From NCBI GenBank assembly GCA_963695645.1, contig CAVOHC010000015.1:62001-126000 (forward strand): a stretch of 64,000 bases of DNA, read 5' to 3'. The DNA comes from DATBGO01 sp963695645 (GTDB lineage: Bacteria > Actinomycetota > Actinomycetes > Streptosporangiales > Streptosporangiaceae). This document shows, one piece after another, positions 1 to 8,796 of the stretch (positions are counted from its first letter, which is position 1; each line of letters opens with the position of its first letter). Below the pieces are notes generated by a model, which searched no databases, had not been told where the DNA came from, and worked only from the letters and a program-made list of their open reading frames with translations. A program made the position numbers and the translations under genes.

Positions 1-1441
1 CGTACCAGACATCCAGGTTGGTCATATCGGCGAACGACCGCATGGCCTTGCGGTAGCTCCCGGTCGCAGCCAGCACGATCTGGCGCCGCTCCGTGCCGGA
101 GAACCCGCTGTCGCGCCCGGCTATCTCCAGGCTTGCCGCCAGCCGCTTGACATCCCATTCCCAGGGCGCAGGCAGGGTCTCGTCGAAGTCATTGACGTCG
201 AAGACCAGCCGCCGCTCCGGTGAGGCGAAGAAGCCGAAGTTGGACAGGTGCGCGTCACCGCATGCCTGAACGACGATGCCGGACGAGGGCGTATTGGCCA
301 AGTCGGCTGCCATCGGCAGCGCGGCTCCGCGGAAATAGCTGAACGGAGAGACGAGCATCCGGCCGTAGCGGATCGGCACCAGACCAGGCAGCCGCGAGGC
401 CGCCTGGCCCTCGAGCAGGCCTACCGGGTCGGGCCGGTCGGCGGGCAGATCGAGCGCCGCGTGGGCCTCCCTTGGCACGGCAGCCCGCGCGGCCTTGCCG
501 CGAGAGACACGCTCGGCCGGGCTCAGCCGCCGTGCGGCGGGGGCGGGCCTGGCCCTCCCCACCACTGGCCGCGCCGTTGCAGCCGCCCGCGGCTTGGCCG
601 CCCGGGCGGGCGCGCGCCGTGCCGGCTTGCCGGGCCTGGCCGGCGCGCGGCGTGCCCCGGGCTTGACGGGCCTGGCGGGCGCGCGGCGTGCCCCGGGCCT
701 GGCGGCCGCCGTCGCAGTCTTGGCAGGCTTGGCAGGCGCGCGGCGTGCCGCGGGCTTGGCGGCCGCGGGCTTGGCGGCCGCGGTCGCCGCTGGTTTAGCG
801 GGCCTGGCCGGCGCGCGGCGTGCCGCGGGCTTGGCGGCCGCGGTCGCCGCTGGTTTAGCGGGCCTGGCCGGCGCGCGGCGTGCCGCGGGCTTGGCGGCCG
901 CCGTTGCCGCGGGCCTGGCGGCCGCCGTCGCCGCTGGTTTAGCGGGCCTGGCGGGCCTGGCGGGCGCGCGGTGTGCCGCGGGCTTGGTGGTCGCCTTGGC
1001 CGCGGGCTTGGCGGACTCGGCGGGCTTGGCAGGCCTGGCGGGCGCGCGCAGCGCCGCGGCCTTGACGGCCGTCGTCGCCGCGGGCCTGGCGGGCGGGCGG
1101 CGCGCCGCGGGCTTGGCGGGCTTGGCGGGCTTGGCGGGCTTCGCGGGCTTGGCGGGCCTGGCCGGTGCGCGCTGTGCCGCGGACGTTGCCGTCGGCGTCC
1201 CCGCTGCCTTGGCGGACCTGACCGGCTGGCGCCCCACCGCGCGGCCCCTTGTCCCTATCGTCCCGGTCCTGGCCGGCTCAGCCGACTTGGTGCGCCGGGC
1301 AGCTCGCTGCCGCCCCGGTGCCGCCGCCGGCCTCGCTGGCCGTGCGGCACGCCGCCGCGGCGCTGCGGCAGGCCTGCCGCGCCGCGGCTCGGCTGCCCGG
1401 GTGCTTCGCCCGCTCGCATCCTTGGTTGCCTGCTCAGCCAT
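1..1441 (-). CDS. DUF2252 family protein with long histone-H1-like N-terminal tail (3' end outside window)
   Basis: The frame is open from an ATG at 1441 to the window edge. The part nearest the edge (about 1-500) reads as DUF2252, with blocks such as GDAHLSNFGFFASPERRL, VFDVNDFDETLPAPWEWDVK and RLAASLEIAGRDSG; this family resembles aminoglycoside-phosphotransferase-like folds and has no settled role. The first about 310 residues are almost only Ala, Pro, Lys and Arg in repeating units (KPAATAAAKPAARRAPARPA), like the C-terminal tails of histone H1 or of actinobacterial HU proteins. Seen: the tail and the domain share one frame without a stop. Inferred: the tail may bind nucleic acid or another polyanion. 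The C-terminus is not in the window. The start is the first ATG of the frame, and the next gene is divergent. Confidence 0.85.
   Translation of the reverse strand, partial: MAEQATKDASGRSTRAAEPRRGRPAAAPRRRAARPARPAAAPGRQRAARRTKSAEPARTGTIGTRGRAVGRQPVRSAKAAGTPTATSAAQRAPARPAKPAKPAKPAKPAKPAARRPPARPAATTAVKAAALRAPARPAKPAESAKPAAKATTKPAAHRAPARPARPAKPAATAAARPAATAAAKPAARRAPARPAKPAATAAAKPAARRAPARPAKPAATAAAKPAAAKPAARRAPAKPAKTATAAARPGARRAPARPVKPGARRAPARPGKPARRAPARAAKPRAAATARPVVGRARPAPAARRLSPAERVSRGKAARAAVPREAHAALDLPADRPDPVGLLEGQAASRLPGLVPIRYGRMLVSPFSYFRGAALPMAADLANTPSSGIVVQACGDAHLSNFGFFASPERRLVFDVNDFDETLPAPWEWDVKRLAASLEIAGRDSGFSGTERRQIVLAATGSYRKAMRSFADMTNLDVWY
781..900. repeat. Perfect 60-bp tandem duplication inside the basic tail of the DUF2252 gene
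   Basis: Positions 781-840 and 841-900 are identical base for base. Shorter, diverged versions of the same unit continue on both sides (about 600-1170). On the minus strand each unit encodes 20 residues of the Ala/Pro/Lys tail, so a unit can be gained or lost without a frameshift. This explains the tail's length and suggests a length-variable locus. Confidence 0.95.
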
Positions 1442-1656
1442 CAGTAGCTCCTAATCCCCCGTCGCATGCTTGAGCCGCCGACGTGCTTGCCGCCGACAGC
1501 AGCCCAAGGATGCTGCGCTGGCCACACACTGCGCGTCATCCGCACAGGGTGATGCGGCGCGCGGGCGCAACGTTCACGCTGACGCGCAGAAGCATGGAAT
1601 CCGCCGGGCAGAATCCGACCATTCCCGACCATGTGATCTCGAAGGAGATGGTAACT

Positions 1657-2547
1657 GTGCCATTAAGGGCCGGGCATGCAACGCATCCCGGTTCTGGCTT
1701 GGGTCAACCGCGCCGCAGATACGGCGTCCTGCTGCTGTTGCTGATCGTTAACTACCTGTTGTCGGCATTCAGGAGCGGCGCCTGGGTGGACTCCGTCCAG
1801 ATCGTGCTGTTCGTTACCGTGGCGATTCTCACCTTGCGCGCCTCCCGTGTACGGCTACTTACCCGCCTGACCATCGGCGTCGCGCTAGTCGGCTCGGCGA
1901 TCGCAGCCTCGCTGGCGCTGAGCCGCATCAGTGAGATCGGCGACGGGATTGCGAACCTGTGGACCGGGCTGTTGCTGCTGCTGACCGCGCTTATCATTGT
2001 CGACCGGGTCATTAAAACGGGCATCGTCACCCTCCAGAGCATCTACGGAGCGGTAAGTGCCTACCTGATCCTCGGGCTGATGTTCGCGGCGTTCTATTCG
2101 GCAATGTTTCACTTCGGCGGAGACAAGTTCTTCGCCGGGGGCCGTCCGGGCACGACCCAGACCTTCCAGTACTTCAGCTTCACCACGCTGACCACCCTCG
2201 GATATGGCGACTTCACGGCCGCGCAGAGCAGCGGACAGGCGGTCGCCGTCATCGAGGCGATAACTGGGCAGGTCTTCCTCGCCACCCTCGTGGCCAGGCT
2301 GGTCGCCTCCTTCCGCGCGCCGCAACAGGTGGCGCGGGAAGCACTGCGTCCGCCGCAGCGGGCCGGGCGCCGCAGGAACGCCGCTATTGACCAGAACGGA
2401 ACCATCGCGTCACGCCGCACCGCAGGCATGGCAGGGCAGGGCAATAGTCCTCGGCCGCCGGATCGCGGCGCGACCGGTGAACGTCCCGATTCCACCGCTC
2501 GGCACGGTGCCAGCGAAGCACGCCCATCGAGCATCGACGCGCTGTAG
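1657..2547 (+). CDS. Potassium-channel-like membrane protein (Ion_trans_2 pore)
   Basis: This is an integral membrane protein with about four hydrophobic segments before a classic pore unit. The pore helix and filter read TTLTTLGYGDF, followed by a last membrane helix (VIEAITGQVFLATLVARLV). TLGYGD is the K+ selectivity signature, so a two-helix pore domain behind extra N-terminal helices is likely. The C-terminal about 80 residues are basic and low-complexity, with no recognisable RCK domain. I chose GTG at 1657 because AAGGAG lies nine bases upstream; ATG codons at 1594 and 1648 and a longer frame from 1483 are alternatives. Its role, for example membrane-potential setting, is inferred from the family. 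The upstream DUF2252 gene is divergent. Confidence 0.75.
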   Translation: MPLRAGHATHPGSGLGQPRRRYGVLLLLLIVNYLLSAFRSGAWVDSVQIVLFVTVAILTLRASRVRLLTRLTIGVALVGSAIAASLALSRISEIGDGIANLWTGLLLLLTALIIVDRVIKTGIVTLQSIYGAVSAYLILGLMFAAFYSAMFHFGGDKFFAGGRPGTTQTFQYFSFTTLTTLGYGDFTAAQSSGQAVAVIEAITGQVFLATLVARLVASFRAPQQVAREALRPPQRAGRRRNAAIDQNGTIASRRTAGMAGQGNSPRPPDRGATGERPDSTARHGASEARPSSIDAL

Positions 2548-2739
2548 CGGGCAGTGGCTTCGAAAGTGAGCTGACGAGTTCTGCCGGGCATCGCGAGCAG
2601 GCCGGCCGCCCGCCCGCCAGCGCCTTGTTCATCCGCGTTCATCCGCACCCGGGTGCTGCCGCTTGCTCACCGCAGTCTTTCATCACATTTTGTCGTCAGA
2701 CGATCACAAAGTGCGTTCAAAAGCAGGCTAACTAAGGGC

Positions 2740-2761
2740 TGAACATGATCTTTACTGTTCA
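2740..2761. promoter_or_regulatory. Interrupted palindrome in the AT-rich leader of the exopolysaccharide operon
   Basis: The 400 bases between the channel gene and the glycosyltransferase (2548-2949) hold no gene. Around 2680-2800 the DNA is markedly AT-rich for this genome. It contains TGAACA (2740-2745), ten bases, then TGTTCA (2756-2761), a symmetric site of 22 bp typical of a dimeric regulator. The placement suggests an operator or promoter for the operon that starts at 2950. The binding protein is unknown. Confidence 0.4.
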
Positions 2762-2949
2762 TCTGGATTTTGTTTGATGTTTACCTGGATTTCACTTACG
2801 CCGCGGTTCGGAATCGGCCAGGGGCTTCTCTTTACAGGTAGCTGCCGCCCAGATGGGGGCCGGCGGGCGCTTTAAATCGTGGGGTCGGCAAGGCGGCGGG
2901 GCCAGCAGGACCAGGCCGCCCGGCGTGACCGCCTAACCGGGGGGGCGGG

Positions 2950-4206
2950 ATGCACTCGCAAGTCATCCATACGGCGCTGGCTGTGCCGAAGATCAGCACC
3001 GTGCAGCTGCAGCAACTGCGTCACCTGGTCCCGCTCGGCCTTGTCGGCCTCGTCTCCTGGTCGGTCTGGCTCCTGCGGTTCACGCTGTCGCGGGTGTACC
3101 GCCCGGTGCCGCCCGGGTTCACCGCCACGACCTCGGTGGTGGTGCCGGCATATCGCGAGGACCCGGGCATTCTCGACCGTTGCCTGCGCTCGTGGCTGGC
3201 GGAGAATCCGACGCAAGTCATCGTCGTTCCCGACATCGACGATGTCGAGGTCATCCAGCTGCTGCAGCAGCGCGCCCACGCCGACTCCCGGCTCGCCGTG
3301 GTCCCATTCCGGCACCGCGGCAAGCGGTCGGCGCTCGGCGTCGGCATCCGCCGGGCCAGCTCGGAAATCCTGGTACTCGCTGACTCGGACACGATGTGGG
3401 AGCCAGGGCTCCTCGCAGCGGTCCTGGCGCCATTCAGGGACCGGAAGGTCGGCGGAGTCGGCACCCGGCAGAACGCCTACCTGCCAAGAACGAGCGCATG
3501 GCGGCGGGTCGCCGACTGGATGATCGATGTCCGATACCTCGACTATGTCCGGGCACAATCCCGCGCCGGAGCAGTCGCCTGCCTCTCCGGGCGGACCGTG
3601 GCCTATCGGCGCAGCGTCGTGCTGCCGGTACTGGAGCACCTGGAGAACGAGTTCTTCCTCGGCCGCCACTGCGTTGCGGGCGACGACGGCCGGCTGACCT
3701 GGCTTGTCCTCGCGTCCGGCTACAAGGCGGTGTACCAGTCCACCGCGCGGGCACTGTCGATGTTCCCCGACACCGGCCGGGCCTTCCTCAAGCAGCGGCT
3801 GCGCTGGAGCAGGAACTCTTACCGCTGCTACTTCACGGCGATGTGGAAGGGCTGGCTCTGGCGCCAGCCGTTCATCTGCCAGCTCAGCGTCCTGCAGATC
3901 ATTCTCACACCGGTGACCATGGGCTTCGCCATGGCTTATCTCGCAGTCTGGCTGCTCCATCCCCAGCCGTACGTTGCCGCGATCGCCGTCGCGTGGCTGC
4001 TCGCCGGCCGGGCGCTGCGCGGGATCTCGCACCTGCTCCAGCGGCCCGGTGACATCTGGGTTCTCCCGCTCGTCGCGATCATGACCATCATCGTGGCGCT
4101 TCCGGTCAAGACCTACGCCTTCGTCACGATGAACACCCACGGCTGGCTCACCCGCCGCAGTGACCTCATCGGTGGCGAGGCCCAGTCCGCTGCATCGCTG
4201 CGATAG
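2950..4206 (+). CDS. Processive family 2 glycosyltransferase (hyaluronan/cellulose/Alg8-synthase type)
   Basis: This is a membrane polysaccharide synthase. One hydrophobic segment near residues 25-40 precedes a GT-A domain with the expected acidic motifs: VVVPAYRED, VVPDIDD, DSDTMW (the DxD site) and GDDGRLTW. It also has the QxxRW-like KQRLRWSRNS, which marks processive beta-glycosyltransferases. Three to four further membrane helices follow (about residues 310-400). The length of 418 residues suits this class. The start is the ATG after a GGGGGCGGG stretch. It is the first gene of a four-gene operon whose last member makes a UDP- or GDP-uronic acid, so the likely donor is a nucleotide-sugar uronate. 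The exact polymer is not readable from the sequence. Confidence 0.85.
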   Translation: MHSQVIHTALAVPKISTVQLQQLRHLVPLGLVGLVSWSVWLLRFTLSRVYRPVPPGFTATTSVVVPAYREDPGILDRCLRSWLAENPTQVIVVPDIDDVEVIQLLQQRAHADSRLAVVPFRHRGKRSALGVGIRRASSEILVLADSDTMWEPGLLAAVLAPFRDRKVGGVGTRQNAYLPRTSAWRRVADWMIDVRYLDYVRAQSRAGAVACLSGRTVAYRRSVVLPVLEHLENEFFLGRHCVAGDDGRLTWLVLASGYKAVYQSTARALSMFPDTGRAFLKQRLRWSRNSYRCYFTAMWKGWLWRQPFICQLSVLQIILTPVTMGFAMAYLAVWLLHPQPYVAAIAVAWLLAGRALRGISHLLQRPGDIWVLPLVAIMTIIVALPVKTYAFVTMNTHGWLTRRSDLIGGEAQSAASLR

Positions 4207-4216
4207 GAGAACTGAC

Positions 4217-6328
4217 GTGGCCAAGAACCGTCAACCTGACCGCGATCAGGGACTGCGCCGCACGGGATATGCCGTGGCGATCGCCCTGGCCTTCTTCCTG
4301 TGCCTCGGCGGGCTTCCGACCATCCTGTCCGCCCTGCACCTGAAGATCAATGTCGCGCCGCTGGCGTCCGGCGACCGGATTCGGCTGCTCCCTGCCCCGA
4401 GCGCGCTCAGGAGCGTGCCGCTCCCGGCGGCCGCAAGGCCGGTCGACCCGTCCCAGCCGCCCGCGACCTTGCCCGGGGTAAGCGAATCACAGGAAGCCGT
4501 GGCGGTCAGCGCGCAGGACAACTGGCTCCGGGCGATGCTGCACGATTCATTCCGCTCCTACCAGCCCACGGTCGTCCAATACCGTGGCTCGCTGCCCACG
4601 CTCGTGCTGACGTCCGGAGCGCCCTACTCATCCAGCGGCGGCGTGGCGACGTACACCGCCGCCGATCTCGTCCAGTACGGGGCGCTGGTGCAACTGCCGC
4701 ATGGCGCGGCGCTCCTGGAGGACAACGTATTCGTCGCGTCCGGAGCTCACCTCGACCTCTCCTCGTCTGATGCGCGGGCGATCTACCTTGACGACACGTC
4801 GGCCGGCTCCGCCTCGATCGTCGGCTGGCGAGGCAGCCTCGCGTTCCAGGGAACCAGACAGAGTCCCCTGACAGTGGAGGGCTGGGACGAGGCGACCATG
4901 ACGCCGGCGAAGGACACCGGCCGCGGCCGGCCGTACATCCGTGAGGTGGCCGGCCGGATGACCCTCACCAACGTCCGCGCGTCGTTTCTCGGCTTCTGGA
5001 GCGGCCGGACCGGCGGCGTCGCGTGGACCGGACTGGCCAACTACCCGAGCACCGGCGGTGCGACCTCGACGACCTTCACGGGCAACACGTACGGCGCGTT
5101 CGTGACGCGGTCTGCCGACGTCAGGTTCTCCGCTGACTTGTTCGAGCTCAATCAGCTGGATGGCCTGCATATCCACCGTGGCACGGTGGGCGCATCGGCC
5201 AGCCTGAGCTCGGCCGTGCGCAACGGCGAGAACGGCTTCCACGTTGACCGCGCGAGCGACGGGACAGTCTTGCTGGACGACGTGTCGCAGCACAACGCGA
5301 CCAACGGCTTCCTGGCCGACGGACGTCCGCTTGTCAGCACCGCATCTCCCTCCGGGAACGCCGTAGCGCCAGGGTCAGGGACGCGCATCGAGAACAGTGC
5401 CGCGCTGGGCAATGCGGGGACGGGCATCCTCGTCGAGGGCGGGACCGGAACGGTGCTCAAGGCAGATGAGGTGTGCGCGAAGCAGACCGGCATCGCGCTC
5501 CGCTACGGAGCCAGCAAGACGATCGTGGCCGGGAACGACGTCCGGTGCGGCCCCAGGGTCGGGCTCTCCGTCGGGCCGGCCGCGGCGGCGACGCTGGTCT
5601 CCAGGACTGCCGTCTCGGGTGCCCGAATCGCGATCGTCGTGCGCAGCGCCGGCACCGTCGAGTTGGACGACAGCCTCATTACCCAGGGCACCGTCTTCGG
5701 CGTCGCGATCCGCGGAGCGAACTCGGTCGTTGTCGGGAAGGACAACGTGATCTCGGGGACTGGTTACCGGGCCGTCGATGTGCGCGCTGACGCCGTGCCT
5801 CCTGCCTTGTCGGGAAGCAACACGGCCGACTGGGCTCCGCACGAGAACGGCACCTTCCTTACTTACCTTGAGTTTCATCCGCTTGCCATCCTGTGGCTGA
5901 GCATCGTCTTCCTGGTGATCGCCGGCGGGCTCTGGACCCGCCGCCGCCGCCCGCAGCAGCATCCCTATCCGGAGAGCACCCGGTGGACCCGCCCGGCGGA
6001 CGACCCGGAGGCGGCTGTCCTTGTGGCTGCCTCCAAGGGCGGGCAGGACGGCCCGCCATGGTCCGGGGGTCACGGCGGCTCGCCGAAGGGTGCGGTCGAT
6101 TACGACCGCGAGTTCCACCATCCCGAGATGCCGGACGCTGCCGTCCCCAACGGCGGCGGGTTCTCCGGACATGTGGCGCCGGATAGCGCCGGGCCGCACC
6201 ACCGCCGGCTGGAGTACGTCCTGCCGGACGTCACGGACGCCGGCGGTTACCCGCAGATTTCACTGCATGACAGCTCTGAGGAGATCGACGTGACTTGTCC
6301 GCTGCCCCGAGTGGCCGGCCGGCGATGA
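4217..6328 (+). CDS. Membrane-anchored right-handed parallel beta-helix protein, possible polysaccharide epimerase or lyase
   Basis: The protein has about 703 residues. An N-terminal membrane segment (residues 15-40) is followed by a large extracellular region rich in short Gly/Asn/Val/Asp repeats, such as RNGENGFHVDRASDGTV, LLDDVSQHNATNGFLADG and GNAGTGILVEGG, as in pectate-lyase-fold beta-helices. A C-terminal membrane helix (LAILWLSIVFLVIAGG) precedes an RRRR anchor and a hydrophilic cytoplasmic tail of about 120 residues. I chose GTG at 4217 because AGGAG lies seven bases upstream. It starts ten bases after the glycosyltransferase stop, so the two are surely co-transcribed. By analogy with AlgG-like enzymes it may modify the polymer on the cell surface, which is inference from fold and context; no catalytic triad was identified. 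Confidence 0.75.
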   Translation: MAKNRQPDRDQGLRRTGYAVAIALAFFLCLGGLPTILSALHLKINVAPLASGDRIRLLPAPSALRSVPLPAAARPVDPSQPPATLPGVSESQEAVAVSAQDNWLRAMLHDSFRSYQPTVVQYRGSLPTLVLTSGAPYSSSGGVATYTAADLVQYGALVQLPHGAALLEDNVFVASGAHLDLSSSDARAIYLDDTSAGSASIVGWRGSLAFQGTRQSPLTVEGWDEATMTPAKDTGRGRPYIREVAGRMTLTNVRASFLGFWSGRTGGVAWTGLANYPSTGGATSTTFTGNTYGAFVTRSADVRFSADLFELNQLDGLHIHRGTVGASASLSSAVRNGENGFHVDRASDGTVLLDDVSQHNATNGFLADGRPLVSTASPSGNAVAPGSGTRIENSAALGNAGTGILVEGGTGTVLKADEVCAKQTGIALRYGASKTIVAGNDVRCGPRVGLSVGPAAAATLVSRTAVSGARIAIVVRSAGTVELDDSLITQGTVFGVAIRGANSVVVGKDNVISGTGYRAVDVRADAVPPALSGSNTADWAPHENGTFLTYLEFHPLAILWLSIVFLVIAGGLWTRRRRPQQHPYPESTRWTRPADDPEAAVLVAASKGGQDGPPWSGGHGGSPKGAVDYDREFHHPEMPDAAVPNGGGFSGHVAPDSAGPHHRRLEYVLPDVTDAGGYPQISLHDSSEEIDVTCPLPRVAGRR

Positions 6329-7434
6329 GGGCGCGCGTCCCGGCGTTGCGGGTGGCCGCGCAGGCAGCGGTGGCCGGATCCCTCCTGCTCGCGGCTGCCG
6401 CATGCGCCGGAACATCCGGAACATCGTCGCCGGCCGGTACGCCAGCCCGGCCCCGTACGCATTCCGCGTCCGCCACAGACTCCGGGCCCGGCGGAACCGG
6501 TGCGGCATCGCGGCCGGGCCCCGGGAACGCGGCCAGCTGCGGCGGCGGGGGGGTCACCAACGTGTCGACCGCCGCCGGGCTGCGTGCGGCGCTGGCACAA
6601 GCGCAGCCCGGCGCCGAGATCATGCTGGCACCGGGTGTCTACCTCGGCGACTTCACGGCCACCGCGTCCGGGACCCGCGCGGCCCCTATCACCTTGTGCG
6701 GCGCCAGGAACGCGGTGCTCAAGGGCACGAGCATCACTCATGGCTACACCTTCCACCTCGATAAGGCGTCATGGTGGCGGGTGGAGGGCTTCAGCGTCGA
6801 AGGCGGGCAAAAAGGTGTCGTGACTGACGGCGCCACGCACGATCTCATCTACGGCCTGTTCGTGCACGGGACCGGAGATGAAGCTATTCACCTCAGGTCC
6901 TTCAGCAGCTACAACGTGGTCAGCCAAGACGTCGTGCGTGACACGGGCCTGGACACACAGTTCTTTGGCGAAGGAATATATGTTGGCTCCGCTCACAAGA
7001 ACTGGTGCAAATACACTGGCTGCCATCCCGACGCGAGTAACTATAACGTGCTTATGAACAACAATATCGCGGACACTACCGCTGAGAATATAGATATCAA
7101 GGAAGGGACGACGGGCGGCACCATAGCTGGTAATACCTTCAACGGCACTGGCATGGTGGCATCGGCGGCCACCGCCTGGGTCAACGTAAAGGGCAACGAC
7201 TGGAAGATACTGGACAACACGGGTGCGCAAAGCATCGATGACGGATTCCAGGTGCACAGTGTCTACCCCGGCTGGGGTATCGGAAATATCTTCCGGGAGA
7301 ACAAGGCAACGGTACCTGGCGCTGGTTATGTCATCTACGTGCAGAGCCATCACCTGCAGACCGTCGTCGCCTGCAATAACGCCGTCGCCGGCGCCCGCGC
7401 TCAGATTTCTAACGTGCCCTGTCAGAACAGTTAA
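6325..7434 (+). CDS. Secreted beta-helix lipoprotein (chondroitinase-B/pectate-lyase-like fold)
   Basis: The ATG overlaps the stop of the preceding gene (ATGA), indicating translational coupling. The N-terminus is a lipoprotein signal: a basic start, a hydrophobic core and the lipobox LAAAAC near residue 30. After a Thr/Ser/Pro linker the mature part begins TAAGLRAALAQAQPGAEIML, a motif common at the start of parallel beta-helix polysaccharide lyases. Runs such as EGFSVEGGQKGVVTDG and GTGDEAIHLRSFSSYN follow. The fold is clear and the activity is not; lyase or epimerase action on the polymer made by this operon is the natural guess. The 3' half (about 6900-7300) is less GC-rich than its neighbours, which could mean separate ancestry. 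Confidence 0.75.
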   Translation: MRARVPALRVAAQAAVAGSLLLAAAACAGTSGTSSPAGTPARPRTHSASATDSGPGGTGAASRPGPGNAASCGGGGVTNVSTAAGLRAALAQAQPGAEIMLAPGVYLGDFTATASGTRAAPITLCGARNAVLKGTSITHGYTFHLDKASWWRVEGFSVEGGQKGVVTDGATHDLIYGLFVHGTGDEAIHLRSFSSYNVVSQDVVRDTGLDTQFFGEGIYVGSAHKNWCKYTGCHPDASNYNVLMNNNIADTTAENIDIKEGTTGGTIAGNTFNGTGMVASAATAWVNVKGNDWKILDNTGAQSIDDGFQVHSVYPGWGIGNIFRENKATVPGAGYVIYVQSHHLQTVVACNNAVAGARAQISNVPCQNS

Positions 7435-7452
7435 GATTAAGGAGATCGGGCA

Positions 7453-8784
7453 ATGACTCTGCCTTTCCCCCGCATGCGCCTGACGGTGATCGGGATTGGA
7501 TACCTGGGTCTCACGCATGCAGTCTGCATGGCGGACCTGGGTCACGATGTCCTGGCCATCGACGTGGACCCGGCCAAGGTGGCCAAGGCGGCGAGCGGCG
7601 AGGCGCCGTTCTTCGAGCCGGGCCTGGAGCCCCTGCTGCGGAAGAACCTCGAGGCCGGACGGCTGCGCTTCACCACCTCCTATGCTGAGGTGGGCGACTT
7701 CGGGGAGGTCCACTTCCTCTGCGTCGGGACCCCCCAGGCGGCGGATGCGTCGGCCGACCTCCGCTATGCGTGCGCTGCCGTTGATGCACTCGCCCCGCAC
7801 CTCACCCGCCGGTGCCTGGTGGTCGGGAAATCCACGGTCCCGGTCGGTACCGCACGCCTGCTCACCGCGCGCCTCAGGGAGCACGCGCCAGCCGGCGACG
7901 ACGTCGAGCTTGCCTGGAACCCTGAATTCCTCCGTGAAGGCACGGCCGTGCAGGACAGCCTGTCACCGGACCGCCTGGTCTTCGGCGTCACGTCGTCGTG
8001 GTCCGCGGACCAGCTGCGGGACGCTTATGCCGTGCCACTGTGCAACGGAACTCCCTGCCTGGTCATGGATTTGGAAACGGCCGAGCTGGTCAAGGTTGCG
8101 GCCAACTCGTTCCTGGCAACGAAGATCTCCTTCATCAACGCCATGGCTGAGGTCTGCGAGGCGTCGGGCGCCGACGTGATCCGCCTGGCCGCCGCGCTGG
8201 CGCACGACGATCGGATCGGCGGGCGGTTCATGTCGCCTGGCCTCGGATTCGGCGGTGGCTGCCTGCCGAAGGACATCCGGGCATTCCGGGCAACGGCGCG
8301 GGCGCTCGGAGTCGGCTCGGTCGATCGCTTCCTGAACGAGGTGGACAGCATCAACCTGAGCCGCAGGATGCGGGTCGCTGACATCGCGCGGGAGGTTGTC
8401 GGGGGCACGCTGGCCGGGCAGCACGTGGCGGTGCTCGGCGTTGCGTTCAAGCCGGGCAGCGATGACGTGCGGGATTCGCCGAGTCTCGCCGTGTGCGACC
8501 GGCTGATCTGGGAGGGCGCCATCGTGCATGTCCACGATCCAGTGGCCACCGGCAACGCCGCCCTGGCCAGGCCGAGCCTGCGCTACGCCGAGACGGTCAC
8601 CGAGGCTGCCGGGGGGGCCGATGTTGTCCTGCACCTCACCGAGTGGGCTGACTACCGCGCCATCGATCCGGCTGCACTCGGCAAGGTAGTCGCGCAGCGC
8701 AATATCGTCGACGCGAGGTGCGCGCTCGATAGCCAGTTCTGGCGGGCGGCTGGCTGGACCGTGCGGATCCTGGGACGCCCGTGA
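7453..8784 (+). CDS. UDP-glucose/GDP-mannose 6-dehydrogenase family protein
   Basis: This NAD-dependent enzyme oxidises a nucleotide sugar twice to the uronic acid. Seen: the Rossmann motif GIGYLGLTHA at the N-terminus, the central-domain block NPEFLREGTAVQDSLSPDRL, the catalytic cysteine in GFGGGCLPKDIRAF, and the C-terminal domain block GVAFKPGSDDVRDSPSL. The length of 443 residues is normal. AAGGAG stands before the ATG, 18 bases after the preceding lipoprotein gene. The sequence looks closer to bacterial UDP-glucose dehydrogenases than to AlgD, but the substrate cannot be fixed by eye. As the last gene of the operon it should supply the uronate donor used by the glycosyltransferase at 2950. 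Confidence 0.9.
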   Translation: MTLPFPRMRLTVIGIGYLGLTHAVCMADLGHDVLAIDVDPAKVAKAASGEAPFFEPGLEPLLRKNLEAGRLRFTTSYAEVGDFGEVHFLCVGTPQAADASADLRYACAAVDALAPHLTRRCLVVGKSTVPVGTARLLTARLREHAPAGDDVELAWNPEFLREGTAVQDSLSPDRLVFGVTSSWSADQLRDAYAVPLCNGTPCLVMDLETAELVKVAANSFLATKISFINAMAEVCEASGADVIRLAAALAHDDRIGGRFMSPGLGFGGGCLPKDIRAFRATARALGVGSVDRFLNEVDSINLSRRMRVADIAREVVGGTLAGQHVAVLGVAFKPGSDDVRDSPSLAVCDRLIWEGAIVHVHDPVATGNAALARPSLRYAETVTEAAGGADVVLHLTEWADYRAIDPAALGKVVAQRNIVDARCALDSQFWRAAGWTVRILGRP

Positions 8785-8796
8785 CGGTGCGGAGTC

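Noticed and set aside
248..1454. Long plus-strand frames rich in Gly/Ala/Arg
   Set aside because: They are antisense reflections of the Ala/Pro/Lys tail of the DUF2252 gene; the minus strand contains the recognisable domain.
2872..4224. 450-codon minus-strand frame opposite the GT2 gene
   Set aside because: No family pattern, and the plus strand has all GT2 motifs. High GC content creates long antisense frames.
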